The notes under the pieces: generated by a model
What the model saw: only the letters and a program-made list of their open reading frames with translations
Told to the model about the DNA's origin: nothing
Database searches by the model: none
Assembly (NCBI GenBank): GCA_019915135.1
Contig: JAHLMK010000011.1
Span: 868,001 to 932,000, forward strand
From: Strobilurus pachycystidiatus
Taxonomy: Eukaryota; Basidiomycota; Agaricomycetes; Agaricales; Physalacriaceae
Length of the DNA stretch: 64,000 nt
Direction: 5' to 3'
Shown here: positions 20,601-32,167 of the stretch, piece by piece
Layout: the number at the start of each line of letters is the position of its first letter
How positions within the stretch are numbered: position 1 is the first letter of the stretch
Made by a program: the position numbers and the translations under genes

Positions 20601-23600
20601 CCCCAGCAACCGTTAGAACCACGAGAAGAACGAGATACAAGTGATACACACCACAGCACTCAGCGGATCGTCCAGGAGCACATACTTGGTCCTAGCATAA
20701 ACGGCCCGCGCAAGAGCAACTCGAGCCTTTTGCCCTCCACTCAGACTAACACCCTTCGCGCCAATCTCCGTAGAATCGCCATCTTCCAACACCTGCAGAT
20801 CAGGGCGGAGAGCGCAGGCCTCTACGACGGCCTGGTATCTTGCCTCATCGAGCGGGTATCCGAAGAGGATATTTGCCTTGATACTTTCATGTCGCAACCA
20901 AGGTGATTGCGCAGCGTAGGAAATCGCGTGCATATTGCCGAATTCATCTATCCTGGAAGTGTCCTTAGACATGACGATGGTCCCGCTGGTAAGTGTCATC
21001 TCGCCGAGAACGGCCATCTGAATGCGATCGTTAGCCAAACGCCAGAAAAAGATATCCAGAGTCTTACGAGCAACGCAGTCTTTCCACTGGCCGTAGGACC
21101 AGTGATGACGGACAGCTCGCCGTCGGGGAACATAACCGAGACATCCTTTAGCTCGAACTTGTGGTCGCCATTGCCATCAATAGCATCACCAATGGTGTCG
21201 ACAATGCTGACGCTGTCCGCAGTGCTGACGGAGTCTGCGGTAGAGCTCTTGACGTTATTACTTTCGCCGGCTTTCTTCTCGGGCTCAACTTCGTTCCACT
21301 TCAAGGTCGCATTGCGCAGTCCAAAGCCTTCTTCGTCAGGCCCGAGGAGGATGGGCGCCGAGGCGTCTTTTTTGAGAGAGGAGACCTGTTCGGTGACCTC
21401 GTCCTCGCCAAGGTACACCTCGATACGCTTGAGGGCAACCCCGGTCTGTAGGATCTGAATAATCCACATTGGAATGATGTTCAACGGGACCCTGAAGCAA
21501 GCATCAGTGACTAGGTTCCCGTCGGCTCCATCGCAATCACATACCGAATCATAGAGAACAACGAAATCGCCTGATCGAACAATGAATAGTGTATATCGAG
21601 GTAGTGAGATAGAACCATACCGTGAATGCCTTACTGATTGTCAACTCATTGCCTTGCATCACATACGTGAAGAATGCGACAATGGAGATCAAAACCGGCG
21701 CGCTGTTCCAGAGCATATAGAAAAGGATAGAGTTGATACGAGCTGATAGTGGCAATCAGAAAAACAGTCTCGATTTGAACAAAGAAGTCGGGCCTGCGAA
21801 CCTTTGACCATCCACTTTATTTCGGTGTTTCTGGCGTCCATAGCCTTGTCAATCCACTTGTTCTCCCAAGCAAAGAACTTGATGAATTTGACCTTGAAAC
21901 GGCGTGCATCAACATTTGTCTTCTTCTGTTAGAGGAAGTGACTCACTGCTCCAATTAGCTCGTTGAGTACACCCATACGCTTATCCCTTGCCGCCATGGT
22001 GCCCTTTTGAATGCGCACGCTACGCTTAGAGAGCATGCTGTTCAGCGGCCAACCAAGGAGGAGAACTAAGAAACCGGTGAAGGCGGACCAGCCCAAGAGT
22101 CTATGGATAACGCTCAGCTGGGTACCAAGGATGGAGAGAAGAGCGAACGCAACTGATAGAGCATGATGCTTCCAATAACAATTTCCAGTGGGGCACCATA
22201 GATGTAGTACGCTCCGCTGACCATCATCGAGATCTATCGAGTCACGTCTCAGAAACACCACAGAAGGAGCAGTAACGAGGTCTAGGCATACCTTATTAGC
22301 ATCACCGGCCATAAGATTGACAATCTTGCCCACATCCGCACCAGCCTTCGGGTCGTCCGCCTTCTCTGCCTTCTTCTTATCTTCTGCACTCTGTGGCCCA
22401 TTCGCAAGCACATCGTCCTTCTTCTCTGCGGCGCCCTTGTCGACTATGCCAGAGAAATCCTTGCGCTTGAGCGCCTTATCGTAGATGGCAGCCATAAGTT
22501 CCGATCGGATATGTGTCGCGGCGCGTCGACCGAACCAGAGATGCTGAACATCAGCTTCGGCTTTCGCAACGGTGCAAACGAACATCAGGCACGCATAGAT
22601 GTAAGCGCGAGTGGTGTCCTCGGCCGTACGTCCTTTTCCGTCAATAGCAGTGAGGATCAAACTATCAAGGGCTGAGCGATGGCGTGAGATGACCGTGGTG
22701 GGAAACGTACCTCATGAAGAGAGGGACGGAATAGTTGAAGAAGACACTGACAATCGTCAGACCAGCATCGAACATAAGATCATGCGAGTTGGTCGCCCAT
22801 AGTTTCCATAGGAGGTTTGAGCGACTGGTGGCGTGTTAGAGGAAAAGTGGGACGAGAAGGACAAGACGCACACAACACTGTTGAATTTGATGAACAGAGG
22901 CCGTGATGAATTAGTCGGGCTAAGGTTCCAGACATCGGCATCATTGAGAGTCGTGTTCCTTCCACTCTGGACAAGAGGGTAGACCCAGCTAAATGTGATC
23001 CAGCCAAAGAGAGTGGTATAGTCTTCGGGAGAGACAGTTTTGCCCTGGTATGGACAGCTTTAGGCACAGCACGAAGAAGATAGGACGGAACTCACGATGT
23101 CGCTCTTTTTGACGCGGGAGCTCGGCACCTCAATAGGCATACTCATGACTACAGCAAGCAGGGCGACCACGATAACGAGATTGGCATACAGGCCAACGAG
23201 AATGACTCCATGAGGGAGTGGAGTACCGTACACGGCCGAGTCGTAGATGGCGCCGCCAAGCATGAGGATACCGCCGACAAGGTGAAGAATATATAACACG
23301 AAGACATCGTACGGCGGTGTCGCAGTTGGGGAAGCAACCGGTCTCACGACGGTGTATAGCCATGTCAGCGATAATACGAACGGACGGATGATGCTCCAGA
23401 GGTCGTCGGACGCAATGACAATGCGGTACGAGCCCTCTCCGACCCAGCACAGCGCCTCAACCAGGCCCAACAGCGCGAATACGACCGTCCTCCAGAGCGG
23501 CACGACCGCCGGTACCTCTATGGTCTCCTTTTCGTCTTGGACATTGAGCGCCTCCGCTTCGTGCAGCGTTAAGAACGTCCTGAACGGCTCGCCCAGCTTA

Positions 23601-23737
23601 CGCACGCGCGCAGGCAACTTGATTGGTATCGAGAGCAGGCAGAACACGCCGACTGCTGTCGCGGCAGGTATAGTTGCCCATGTGCCCCGTGTACAGACTT
23701 CGGTGAAGTCTAGCGCGCCCGACTCGCACAATCCCAT
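17654..23737 (-). CDS. ABCC-type (MRP family) full ABC transporter
   Basis: A long minus-strand gene with roughly two dozen short introns and about 1,450-1,500 residues. From the ATG at 23737 come several hydrophobic helices (a TMD0-like N-terminus), then TMD1 (including [13 protein letters not shown] and [20 protein letters not shown]). NBD1 has Walker [12 protein letters not shown] near 21,080, signature [14 protein letters not shown] near 20,740 and Walker [13 protein letters not shown] charged Glu/Lys linker and TMD2 follow. NBD2 has Walker [16 protein letters not shown] near 18,570, signature [16 protein letters not shown] near 18,045 and Walker [16 protein letters not shown]1 has Asp where NBD2 has the catalytic Glu, the usual ABCC asymmetry. 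Such pumps export or sequester glutathione conjugates, bile acids or drugs at vacuole or plasma membrane. The gene ends with [10 protein letters not shown] splice at about 18,330-18,285 gives an intact [15 protein letters not shown], so I see no break. Confidence 0.88.
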
Positions 23738-23830
23738 CGTAGGCCACGACGGAGAGGAGGGCTAAGGTGAAACCTGGAACGGTGGGTGGAAGTAAGCAAA
23801 GGTTGTCTGACCCTAACCCGAGATGAGGGC

Positions 23831-23844
23831 TAAATATATATATG
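23831..23844 (-). promoter_or_regulatory. TATA-like element of the ABC transporter
   Basis: TAAATATATATATG lies 94-107 bp upstream of the minus-strand ATG at 23737. On the minus strand it reads CATATATATATTTA, a good TATA element. It suggests regulated expression of the transporter. Confidence 0.45.
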
Positions 23845-24313
23845 CCTCCGTAGCACATGGTGACTTGTGATGGTGGGCTGAGTGTGGGATGCGTCCTCGG
23901 AAAGTCGGAAAGCCATATCTACGAGTCAGTGCGCTCTTGCCAACACCTGCAGTCATGCAGACTCAGAGGAGACACACGATTGTGCCAGAGCCCTGATTAT
24001 GACAGGTGCGATGAGGCTGGACGGCGATTCCAAATGGAGATCGATTTCTGTTTATCATCGCGTGTCAACGATCGAAAAAAGAAAAACTTCTTGACCTCCA
24101 ACCATCATCTCTCCTCTTGTGAGTCCCTTTTCCACACCCTTTCACAGGATGAGCCTCTTTAGATGACGAGTCTGAAGCGCTGCGACCAAGTCTTTTGGTC
24201 GTTGGTGAACGAGACGAAAACTTATAAATTATACCATTCATGCTTAGCTGATTTTCTTCTTAATCCTTCTCTTTTGCAAGAGAATCGTGCTGACTCTCCT
24301 CTTACCAGACGTC
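23845..24313. other. intergenic region between divergent ABC transporter and TSR4
   Basis: No gene seen. An A/T-rich ACTTATAAATTATACC near 24,225, about 85 bp before the TSR4 ATG, is a plausible TATA element for that gene. A pyrimidine-rich tract follows to the start codon. Confidence 0.4.
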
Positions 24314-25769
24314 ATGCCCCCCAGAGACGACGATGACTGGTCCGATTCTGATGATGAAGTGCTGTCCGAGGTGGAGACGTCGGTGACGCTGGGGGTGCCC
24401 GATGGCCTTATAACGACCTCGGGCGAACTAGCAGATGCTGCCGTCTCTCGTATCGGGGGCCTTCCTGTATGTACGATATCATGTACTATGACCTACCTAT
24501 TCATTCTTTCAAGGCATTCCTCGTGTCGCCTGAACCACCCATCTCCTCGTCGCAGTGCAAGATCTGTAGTCGACCGATGGAATTGCTCGTACAAATGTGG
24601 TGTCCTTTTGAGGACAGTCCCATGGACCGTGCGCTGTACGTTTGGGGGTGTGCCGTCGCCGCGTGTCAGAAAAAAGACGGGAGGTGAGTCCGGTGTGTAT
24701 TTTCTTGGTCGTCTATTCAATGTTGCCTCAACGTTTGCGCAGCATTCGCGCCTGGAGAGGATTACGATTCAATGCCGCATACGCTGTCAAACTTGAGAAG
24801 AAGCTGGCCAAGCGCAAAGAACGTGAAGATGCCAAAAAGCTGCCGCCGCCGAAAACGACACCTGCCGCCAATCCGTTCTCGGTAAGCTGCTCGTTATTTC
24901 CTGTTGAATTGGCCACCAATGATGTGCAGATAGGTGCTGGCTCTTCCCCGAACCCATTTGGTTTCGGAGACCAAGTATTTGGAGAACCGCCTGTGGTACC
25001 CAAACAAGAAGTGGTCGGCAACGACGATGACCTCGACGAAGAGTCTGACAGTGAATCAACCTCTTCAGAGCAATCGCTCATCACTGCACTCACATCCGCG
25101 ACCTTGGAGGACTCTCCATGGACGGCCGCACCGCGATATTCTGCGCAGTACCTTTCCACTTCGCCCGAGTACATAATGCCGGAGCCCAAGCGCAAGGTTC
25201 CCACCAGTGAAGAGATCCTGGCAGGAGAACAAGACGGAAAAGACTCAAAAGGTACACCCTGGACCGCAGAGGCTTACGAAAACTCGCTGGATATCGACCA
25301 AGTGTTTGAAAAGTTCTCAAAGCGTGTCGAGTACGAGCCGGAACAGTGTGTTCGGTATGACTTGAGCGGTACTCCCGTCCCCTTCTCCCAAGGCGACGCC
25401 TTCGACACTATATTCCCCTCGCCACCTCCCGAAAACATCCCCGTCACAAAAGGCGAATACAAGGTGGTCCGTAATACGAAACGCACATACTCTACGACAC
25501 ACATACCGAAATGCCCCTCATGCGGTGCCGATCGCATCTTTGAGTGTCAGCTCATGCCGAACCTCATCAACGTCCTGAAGGACAAGGATCAGGATGCTTC
25601 ACTCAAGAAATTGACTGATGATGAGCGACGGAAAGCGGTCGAACTGGCGTTGAAGGGAGGTGATGGGATGGATTGGGGCACGGTGATGATTTTCTCCTGT
25701 GAAAAGGATTGTTGTACGGGAAAGGACGCTTGGTGCGAGGAGCATGTGTTGATTCAGTGGGATATTTAG
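24314..25769 (+). CDS. TSR4: TSR4/PDCD2-family ribosomal protein chaperone
   Basis: Four exons, 24314-24466, 24514-24683, 24743-24881 and 24930-25769, give 433 aa. The start MPPRDDDDWSDSDDE is the first ATG in frame. Motifs in order: VTLGVPDGLITTSGEL near the N-terminus; the zinc-binding CKICSRPMELLVQMWCP; LYVWGCAVAACQ with IRAWRGLR; an acidic Ser-rich middle; and the PDCD2_C block YDLSGTPVPFSQGD, HIPKCPSCGADRIFECQLMP, DWGTVMIFSCEKDCC and a closing Cys/Trp segment. Yeast Tsr4 binds nascent uS5 (Rps2) and is needed for 40S subunit assembly and 20S pre-rRNA processing; PDCD2 does this in animals. All expected Cys pairs are present. An alternative splice at exon 3/4 would change only a few residues. 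Confidence 0.9.
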
Positions 25770-26516
25770 ATCTATGTACATATCTCTCTCTTAACCATCA
25801 AATATCAAAAGTCAAAGACGTGTAACTTGCGTATAAACAAACGCTGAACCGCAGACACCCTTGATACGACGTCAAACATTGACTATGCAGAAAGTCGGCT
25901 CGGCAAGAGATAGCAGTTTGGTAGGAAACAGCGCGCAGACTGAGGTGCAGAAACGCGTACGGTCACTATCAGCACGCCTTTGAGGCTTCGCCGTCGAAAG
26001 CGCCGACATGCCGGTCTCCACCATGCTTTTCCCGCGCACAGACCACCTCCGCAGCTATATAAGCCTTTTCCGAACTTTTCTTGTTCTTCAGATACATACT
26101 CGAACAGGATCTATTCTATAGAAACTGACCGAGTCTCGCATTTTTATAAATGCCGCATCTCTCAAATCCAGTCGATGACTTCCACGCTCCCTCGCTCGAC
26201 AGAGAATTCGGCCTGCTTTCGGGCGGGTCTCGAGGACGTTTGGCGATTCACCTGGGTGCGCTTGTATGAGCCGCTCGGAGGTCTTGCCAGCGAGGCGAGC
26301 GTATGTCTGATGGATCACCGTCTTTCCTTTGTTCGAAGTTATCTGGGGTCGTCATTTGGCGATCTTGGGACTTCTGCAAACAGCATAACTAGTAGTAAGT
26401 AGTTACCAGTGTGCAGCCGTGGTGTAGAAACTTGGTGCATAAAATTTGAAATCTTCATGGCGTGGAAATTGACAAACGCGTCGCACGTGACAGACACGTC
26501 CTTTGCCACAACCATC
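25770..26516. other. intergenic region upstream of the Sos7-like gene
   Basis: It holds the TSR4 3' end and the next promoter. CTATATAAG near 26,055 is TATA-like. A short frame starting near 26,175 (MTSTLPRSTENSACFRAG) runs to 26,402 in another phase and shows no domain; it might be a leader exon or uORF. An in-frame ATG at 26,457 is an alternative start for the downstream gene. Confidence 0.4.
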
Positions 26517-27704
26517 ATGGAGAACGACCCGACGTTGGCAAAGGCGCAAGCTTTCCAGGATGCCTTTGAAAAGGCCAATGTTCGACTCGTTCATAAAATC
26601 GACGACCTCAATGCTCAAAAGCAGGAATTCGAAGGGTCTGACTTGCAGGACACGGATCTGAGGGATCCCAACATCATCGCGGCAGACGTGGCAGCGCAAA
26701 TAGTGCGTGCATCCTCCTTTTCGATTCTTACGCCGACCTTTGGTCTTGAAGGGCTTCTTTCGGAAACTGAAATTCCAGTATTTGGAACAAAACGCCAAGG
26801 ACAAATACGTGAAATCCATCGTCAGCAACATCGATGATGCCCCCATTGTCACCGCAGACGACAACAGGAGTCTCCAGTCGTTGAATGAGGAGCGCAAGCA
26901 GAAACTGAAGGACGCCAAGGCACGGTTGGCCGACGTCCAAGGGAGGATCCGAGAACTTGCACCGCTAGTCGAGAAAGGTATGTCGCATCCACGACCGTAG
27001 CAAGCACTAACGCGTGTTACATAGATTACATCAACGTCAAGCAGTCGTCGTCAGAAGCCGCCGCCTTGTCTCAGAAGATTATCGATGCTCGGCTCGCCCT
27101 TTCTCGCCTTCGCCAGGCTCACCCCCAGCCCCGCCTTACAGAACAGTCCGCCCAGCAGAAGCTTGATGAAGGAGACGCGCAGCTTATCGACTTGGACGAT
27201 GAGCTGAAGAGGCTGCGGGAGGATGTGAAGCAGGTCAAGGATAAAGTGAAGCTGGGTACAATGGAAGCCGAAGGACTGAGGATAGAGTGCGCGGAAGTCG
27301 AGAAGCTCGCCAAGGTAGAGGTTGACGATGGCAAATGGCTACCGCTCTATGATTGGTGCGCGCTCCTCTCAAAATCCAGGCATGCTTTTCCTCATGACGC
27401 AAAAAATAGGTTCACACAAGCCCTTTCCGTCCACAAATCCATACTCAACTTGGAGCTTTTGGAAGCTAGTGCGGACAACGAGGTCCGGCTATCATACAAA
27501 GTCGATCTACCACACCGCCAACCCCGCATCATGGCTATCAAGCTCATATTTCATCCCGGGACGCGTCAACTGGCAAGCGTGGATGTTAGTGGGATCGAGG
27601 ACACGGATATAGACCTGATGGAGCTCATCGACGCGCACGTACCATCCAATGATGCTCCCGGCGTGATTGCAGCCATTGTGGCACGGGTGCGCAACGAGTC
27701 GTGA
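26517..27704 (+). CDS. Sos7-like kinetochore coiled-coil protein
   Basis: Exons 26517-26702, 26752-26977, 27025-27355 and 27410-27704 join to 345 aa. The N-terminal AKAQAFQDAFEKANVRLV and the block FRKLKFQYLEQNAKDKYVKS are the recognisable marks of the fungal Sos7 family. Two long coiled coils follow (about residues 95-175 and 190-235), rich in Lys/Glu/Ala with few prolines. The C-terminal third is a small globular region with EVRLSYKVDL and IKLIFHPGTRQL. Sos7 binds Spc7/KNL1 and supports Mis12-complex function at the kinetochore; human Zwint is its proposed counterpart. Family assignment is from remembered motifs. The start MENDPTLAKAQ fits related N-termini; the ATG at 26,457 would add 20 residues. 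Confidence 0.7.
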
Positions 27705-28130
27705 CATTACTGGACTGATATTGATTTATGATGTACTGTTCCATATTGTATAGCACCCTGTATCCTCATACAAATTGTCAGAGCCTGAGCCAGACGCGCG
27801 CATGAGAAATCGAAGAATAATTGGAAGCAGCTGAGGACCATATAATAGCTGGATTGGTCGTGTCCACTATCCCCCCTTACTCGTATCAAAGGCCTCCCCC
27901 AAGGCAGACATCTCAAGAACGTCGCCTCAAATCCCACGTTCAGCCAATACAGTACCACAGTAAATCAAGTACGTATGTCTGCTTATGCATATTCAGCCGA
28001 TCATCGCTTTCCTGTGCTATAGTTGACCGGAAACTCTTTCCAAGGCATATCTGAAGCCTTCCCGGAACGCGAATCACCGCGGACTGTCAGCGCCATGCAT
28101 AACCCCAAACGGCCATCGGTAATAGAAACC
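27705..28130. other. intergenic region upstream of the GH18 gene
   Basis: It contains the 3' end of the Sos7-like gene and the promoter of the chitinase. Small frames here lack domains. No RNA gene or repeat seen. Confidence 0.4.
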
Positions 28131-28140
28131 ACATATAAAA
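28131..28140 (+). promoter_or_regulatory. TATA box of the GH18 chitinase
   Basis: ACATATAAAA lies 73-82 bp upstream of the ATG at 28213. The position and sequence fit a strong, regulated fungal promoter. Confidence 0.5.
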
Positions 28141-28212
28141 GCATGCTCGGAACGCCACGAGGATTTGTTCGCTTCTCTTCCTTCTACTTACTTCTCATTT
28201 CTTCGACTGACC

Positions 28213-29673
28213 ATGTTCTTTCCTCCTTTACTTATTGGCCTTTGTTCACTGTCTCTCTCTCACGCTGCGAGGCCTCGGAATAGCGACTCCAAGGTTGCTA
28301 CTGCGTGGTATGCAGGATGGCATGCTACGGAGGGGTTCCCGTTGTCTTCTGTCAGTTGGTCCAAGTACACCTCCTTGACCTATGCTTTTGCGTCAGTAGT
28401 CCTCGTGTCCTCTGTACCCGTGACGCCGATGCTCACTGCCTCATGCAGCGAGACGACCGAAGATGTCAATGTCCTATCTTTGAACGCGTCTCAGCCGGCC
28501 ATTTTACCCGATTTCGTATCCGCGGCTCACGCAAACGTACGTTGACATAAACCATTCCAGCTAGTGCATCACTTAATCTTTCCCCAGGGCGTCGAGGCAA
28601 AAGTTTCCATCGGGGGCTGGACTGGGTCGCGGTTTTGGTCCACTGCCGTGGGCTCTGCTCAGAATCGCAGTGCTTTTGTGAACACGGTTACATCATTCGC
28701 GGAGGAGTACGATCTTGATGGACTTGATTTCGAGTATGTCCAACTTTTGAAAATACCCTTTGCTAACCTGGCTTTACAGCTGGGAGTATCCCAACAACCA
28801 GGGCCTGGGATGTAACACTATAAATGCCAACGACACTGCAAACTTTCTCGCCTTCTTGAAGGAACTCAGACAGCATCCCGTAGGATGTAGTCTCACTTTG
28901 TCCGCCGCCGTCTCGATCTCCCCCTTCAGGAACGCGTCCGGTAGCCCTTCTGAAGATGTGTCAGAGTTCGCCGATTATCTTGACTACATTGGCATCATGA
29001 ACTACGACATCTGGGGTTCATGGAGTGCCAGTGTTGGACCCGACGCGCCTTTAAATGATACGTGTGCTTCTTCAGCCAACCAGCAGGGATCAGCGGTGTC
29101 CGCTATCAAGGCTTGGACCGGTGCTGGTTTTCCGAGGTCGCAGATCTTGCTCGGGCTTCCCGCCTATGGACACTCCTTTGCTGTTTCGACGTCCGATGCG
29201 TTCGTAAACGCCGGTACTGTGGACCTCGCTTTGTACGCCAAGTTCAACGCATCGCTGTATCCTGCAGGCGATGCATGGGATGACAAACCCGGCGTCGATG
29301 CGTGCGGGGCTCAGCAGAACTACGGTGGAGTCATTAACTTCTGGGGCCTAGTTGCAGAAGGATATCTGGACGGACATGGTCACGTTGCTGATGGTGTTCC
29401 CTACGTGTATGACACTTGCTCGCAGACGGTATGCCTCAGTTTGTTACTCTGCCGCATTCTACTGAACACATCGGAACCTCCCAGCCACTTGTCTACAACA
29501 CCACCACGGATGTTATGATATCGTTCGACAACGCGAGGTCTTTTGCTGCCAAGGGAGGGTTCATTGTAGAAAACCAGCTCGCTGGCTTTGCTATTTGGGA
29601 GGCTGGAGGCGACTACAATGATATTCTTCTTGACGCTGTACGCTCTGTTGTGTTCACAGGCGATTGTTCATAA
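28213..29673 (+). CDS. secreted GH18 chitinase
   Basis: Exons 28213-28391, 28449-28536, 28588-28733, 28780-29428 and 29485-29673 encode 416 aa. A signal peptide is clear (MFFPPLLIGLCSLSLSHA). GH18 landmarks: TAWYAGWHA and LTYAFA (beta strands 1-2), KVSIGGWTGSRFWS (strand 3), DLDGLDFDWEYPNNQG (strand 4, with the DxxDxDxE catalytic signature and its Glu proton donor), YIGIMNYDIWG (strand 6) and GFAIWEAGGDYNDILL (strand 8 Trp). An intron splits the codon of the last Asp before the catalytic Trp-Glu. There is no carbohydrate-binding module. It should cleave chitin outside the cell, for wall remodelling or nutrient capture. It heads three co-oriented genes for secreted or membrane-bound hydrolases. 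Confidence 0.9.
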
Positions 29674-29846
29674 TGACGCCTAACAATTTATTATTGATTT
29701 CTTTTTCCATTTCGATCCCCGCTCTCCGATCCCGTCTCGCCTTTCCACCCTACCGTCACTATCATTTACACACATCGCTATCACTCTTTCCCAGGCAGGA
29801 TCCTGTACAGCTTTCTATCGCTATCTATTTGCTCTGCATTGCCAAA

Positions 29847-32007
29847 ATGCGGCGCGCTGTTGCAGGTTTGGCGATTGCTTCGGCACTGATCTCCTCGACC
29901 TCAGGCGAGTTGAAGCGAGCAACGACTGCAGATATGTGTAACGCCTTTCACAGCCGACCCTACCGATTGGGTCAATGTCAAGTATTTTGCCGCGCAGGTC
30001 AATGCAAATCGAGATCCTTCGACTCGTTCCGCAGAGGCCGCCATTATTCGCGGCGCCAATGCTGCCAATAAGGGTGGCCCGTACTGTATGTGTTGGCCTT
30101 GTCACATTTCCTTTACTCATTCGTCTTCAGACGCCGTGAACGCAAAAGGCGTGGCCGCCCCCAGCGGAGACCCGCGCGATTATGTCAGTTGGGCTCCGTA
30201 GTAAGCTGATTTTATCATCTGCATGCAGGCCACTTCCTAACTATAACGCCAGTCATTGGCCGGATTGTGACTGGTGTGGTGACACCGGTCGCAAATACTT
30301 TTCTCCCAATCAAAATGATACCTCTGATCAAGGCGACGAAGACACAACACCAGCTCAGAACACGCATCCTGATTATCAAACTGGCGATCCCGATTTCGAT
30401 GACGATCCTACTGCTTGGCAAGAAGATTACTCTGATCAGTCAGTCGCCGACATCTCGCAACACGAGCCAGCTTCAACTAGCCGCCGTCGACATCGTATGG
30501 TTCGAAAGAAGCGTCAAGCAACGACCTCGTCTGACAGTGACACTGCTCCTCAAGCAACTGAGAACTCTGTTCCTGATCTTACTGCGCCGCTCTCCTTGAC
30601 TACGTCTCTCCCACTAGGCTCCAGCACCACTACCCATCCGGTTGCCGGAACGAATGCTCCTGCTCAAGCGGCCGCCAAGCCTAACAAAGTCCCGCAAGGC
30701 AATCAAAAGCACTGTACTCCTTCACCGACTACCTCTATGGCGCCCAGTGCGAGTGAGTCATACCGTACTATCGAGCAGGGAACGTTTTTGAACGCGTATC
30801 TCCAGCTTGGACTACCTGTGTGTATGCTGTACGCGATGGCAAAGTCAACCCCGACGTCCGTACTCTTCGTGGGCCGGGAGCGATTAACAAGAGCACCCAG
30901 CAAATCATTTACAACATGATGGCCTACATCTACACCTCTTCCAACAATTCCGTCTCTAGCCTTGTGGAAGCTATGTATTCGTTCTATCTGGATTCTAGGA
31001 CGGCGATGAATCCGAACATGAACTACGGACAAGTCACTCGAGGGCCTGGGCCGGATGGGAAGCAAGGAACGTTCACTGGGATTGTCGACGGAAGAGGAAA
31101 CGTCAAGACGATGAACGCTTACATGCTGCTCAAGGCGATTAATCACCCATCTTGGACGAAGGACCTTGATCAGCAGATGAGGGGATGGATATCCAAATAC
31201 AACGACTGGTGTTCCAACAGTGACATTGGAAAGAAAGCACTCAACCGACCGAAGTCAGTCTTCTAAATTTTTTCCCCGATTCCCGTTCAAGGATGAGTCT
31301 TAACCTCAACTGCAGCAACCACGGCTCTTTTGCCTGTGCACAGTCGGCTGCTATGAAGCTCGCTGTAGGCGACGTTGCTGGCACAAAGGCACTCATCACT
31401 AGCTTCATGAATAAAGCTTTCAAAGACCAAATCGCTGCATCAGGAGAGCAACCGTTCGAAGCCGTTCGCACCCGACCTTTCCATTATCGCTGTTTCAACC
31501 TAGAGGCCCTTATTGTAAGCATTCATCAGTCTCGGTTGTCGTGTAAATTAACCTGATCACCGACAGACTCTTGCCAAGATCGGGGAAGAAGTTGGACTCG
31601 ATGTCTGGTCGGAAAAAACCAGATACAGCAGCACCATTCAGACCGCCGTCGACTATGCTATGAAGATCAATCCAAAGAACGAGGACAAACTCGAACTTGT
31701 CCCCCATGTTGTAGCCATCCAGCGAGCTTACGGCGATCCTCAAGGGCGTTATGCGGCATTTCTTCGCAAAACGATGCCCTCCTATCAAGGCAAACCGTTC
31801 TATCTGTACAACACAAGTCCCGCGATCTCGAAAGCCTCTCGAAGGACCGTAGCGATGAAGAGAGACGACTTGGCAAAAGACCCAGACTTGACTTTCACCT
31901 GCCCCAGCATTTTTCAGGTAGAAGAGGAGACAGAGTTGGAGGATGGACTGTTTGTGACGTGCAAGATGGTGCAGCCTTTCTTTTTGGCGGACAATCCTTT
32001 GGAGTAG
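29847..32007 (+). CDS. secreted alginate-lyase-domain protein
   Basis: Seven exons: 29847-29904, 29954-30085, 30131-30197, 30253-30752, 30806-31253, 31316-31514 and 31567-32007, giving 614 aa. A signal peptide (MRRAVAGLAIASALISSTS) leads into ADPTDWVNVKYFAAQVNANR. Then come YVSWAPSHWPDCDWCGDTG, a ~150-residue acidic, Ser/Thr-rich insert with a basic RRRHRMVRKKR patch, and the core TCVYAVRDGKVNPDVRTL, NNHGSFACAQSAAMKLAVGD and PFHYRCFNLEAL. The paired NHG and PFHY segments are hallmarks of the fungal alginate-lyase domain (Pfam Alginate_lyase). The natural substrate in fungi is unclear; a uronic-acid-containing polysaccharide is likely. Intron 1 appears to start with GC (29905-29906, CAG/GCGAGT), since no GT donor keeps both the signal peptide and the conserved domain in frame. 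Confidence 0.8.
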
Positions 32008-32167
32008 AGCACATGTTTTCTTGTTATTGTTGAATTCCTCTGTCGCTACATCAAGCGTTGAGCGTGAACAGCCGGATGGCCGGACCGGTCAACAATCGAC
32101 TCCGCGTGGCTGTACCGGTCAAAACTGAAGTAAAGCGTAACGACGACGACGTTCGGGATCGTGGAGG

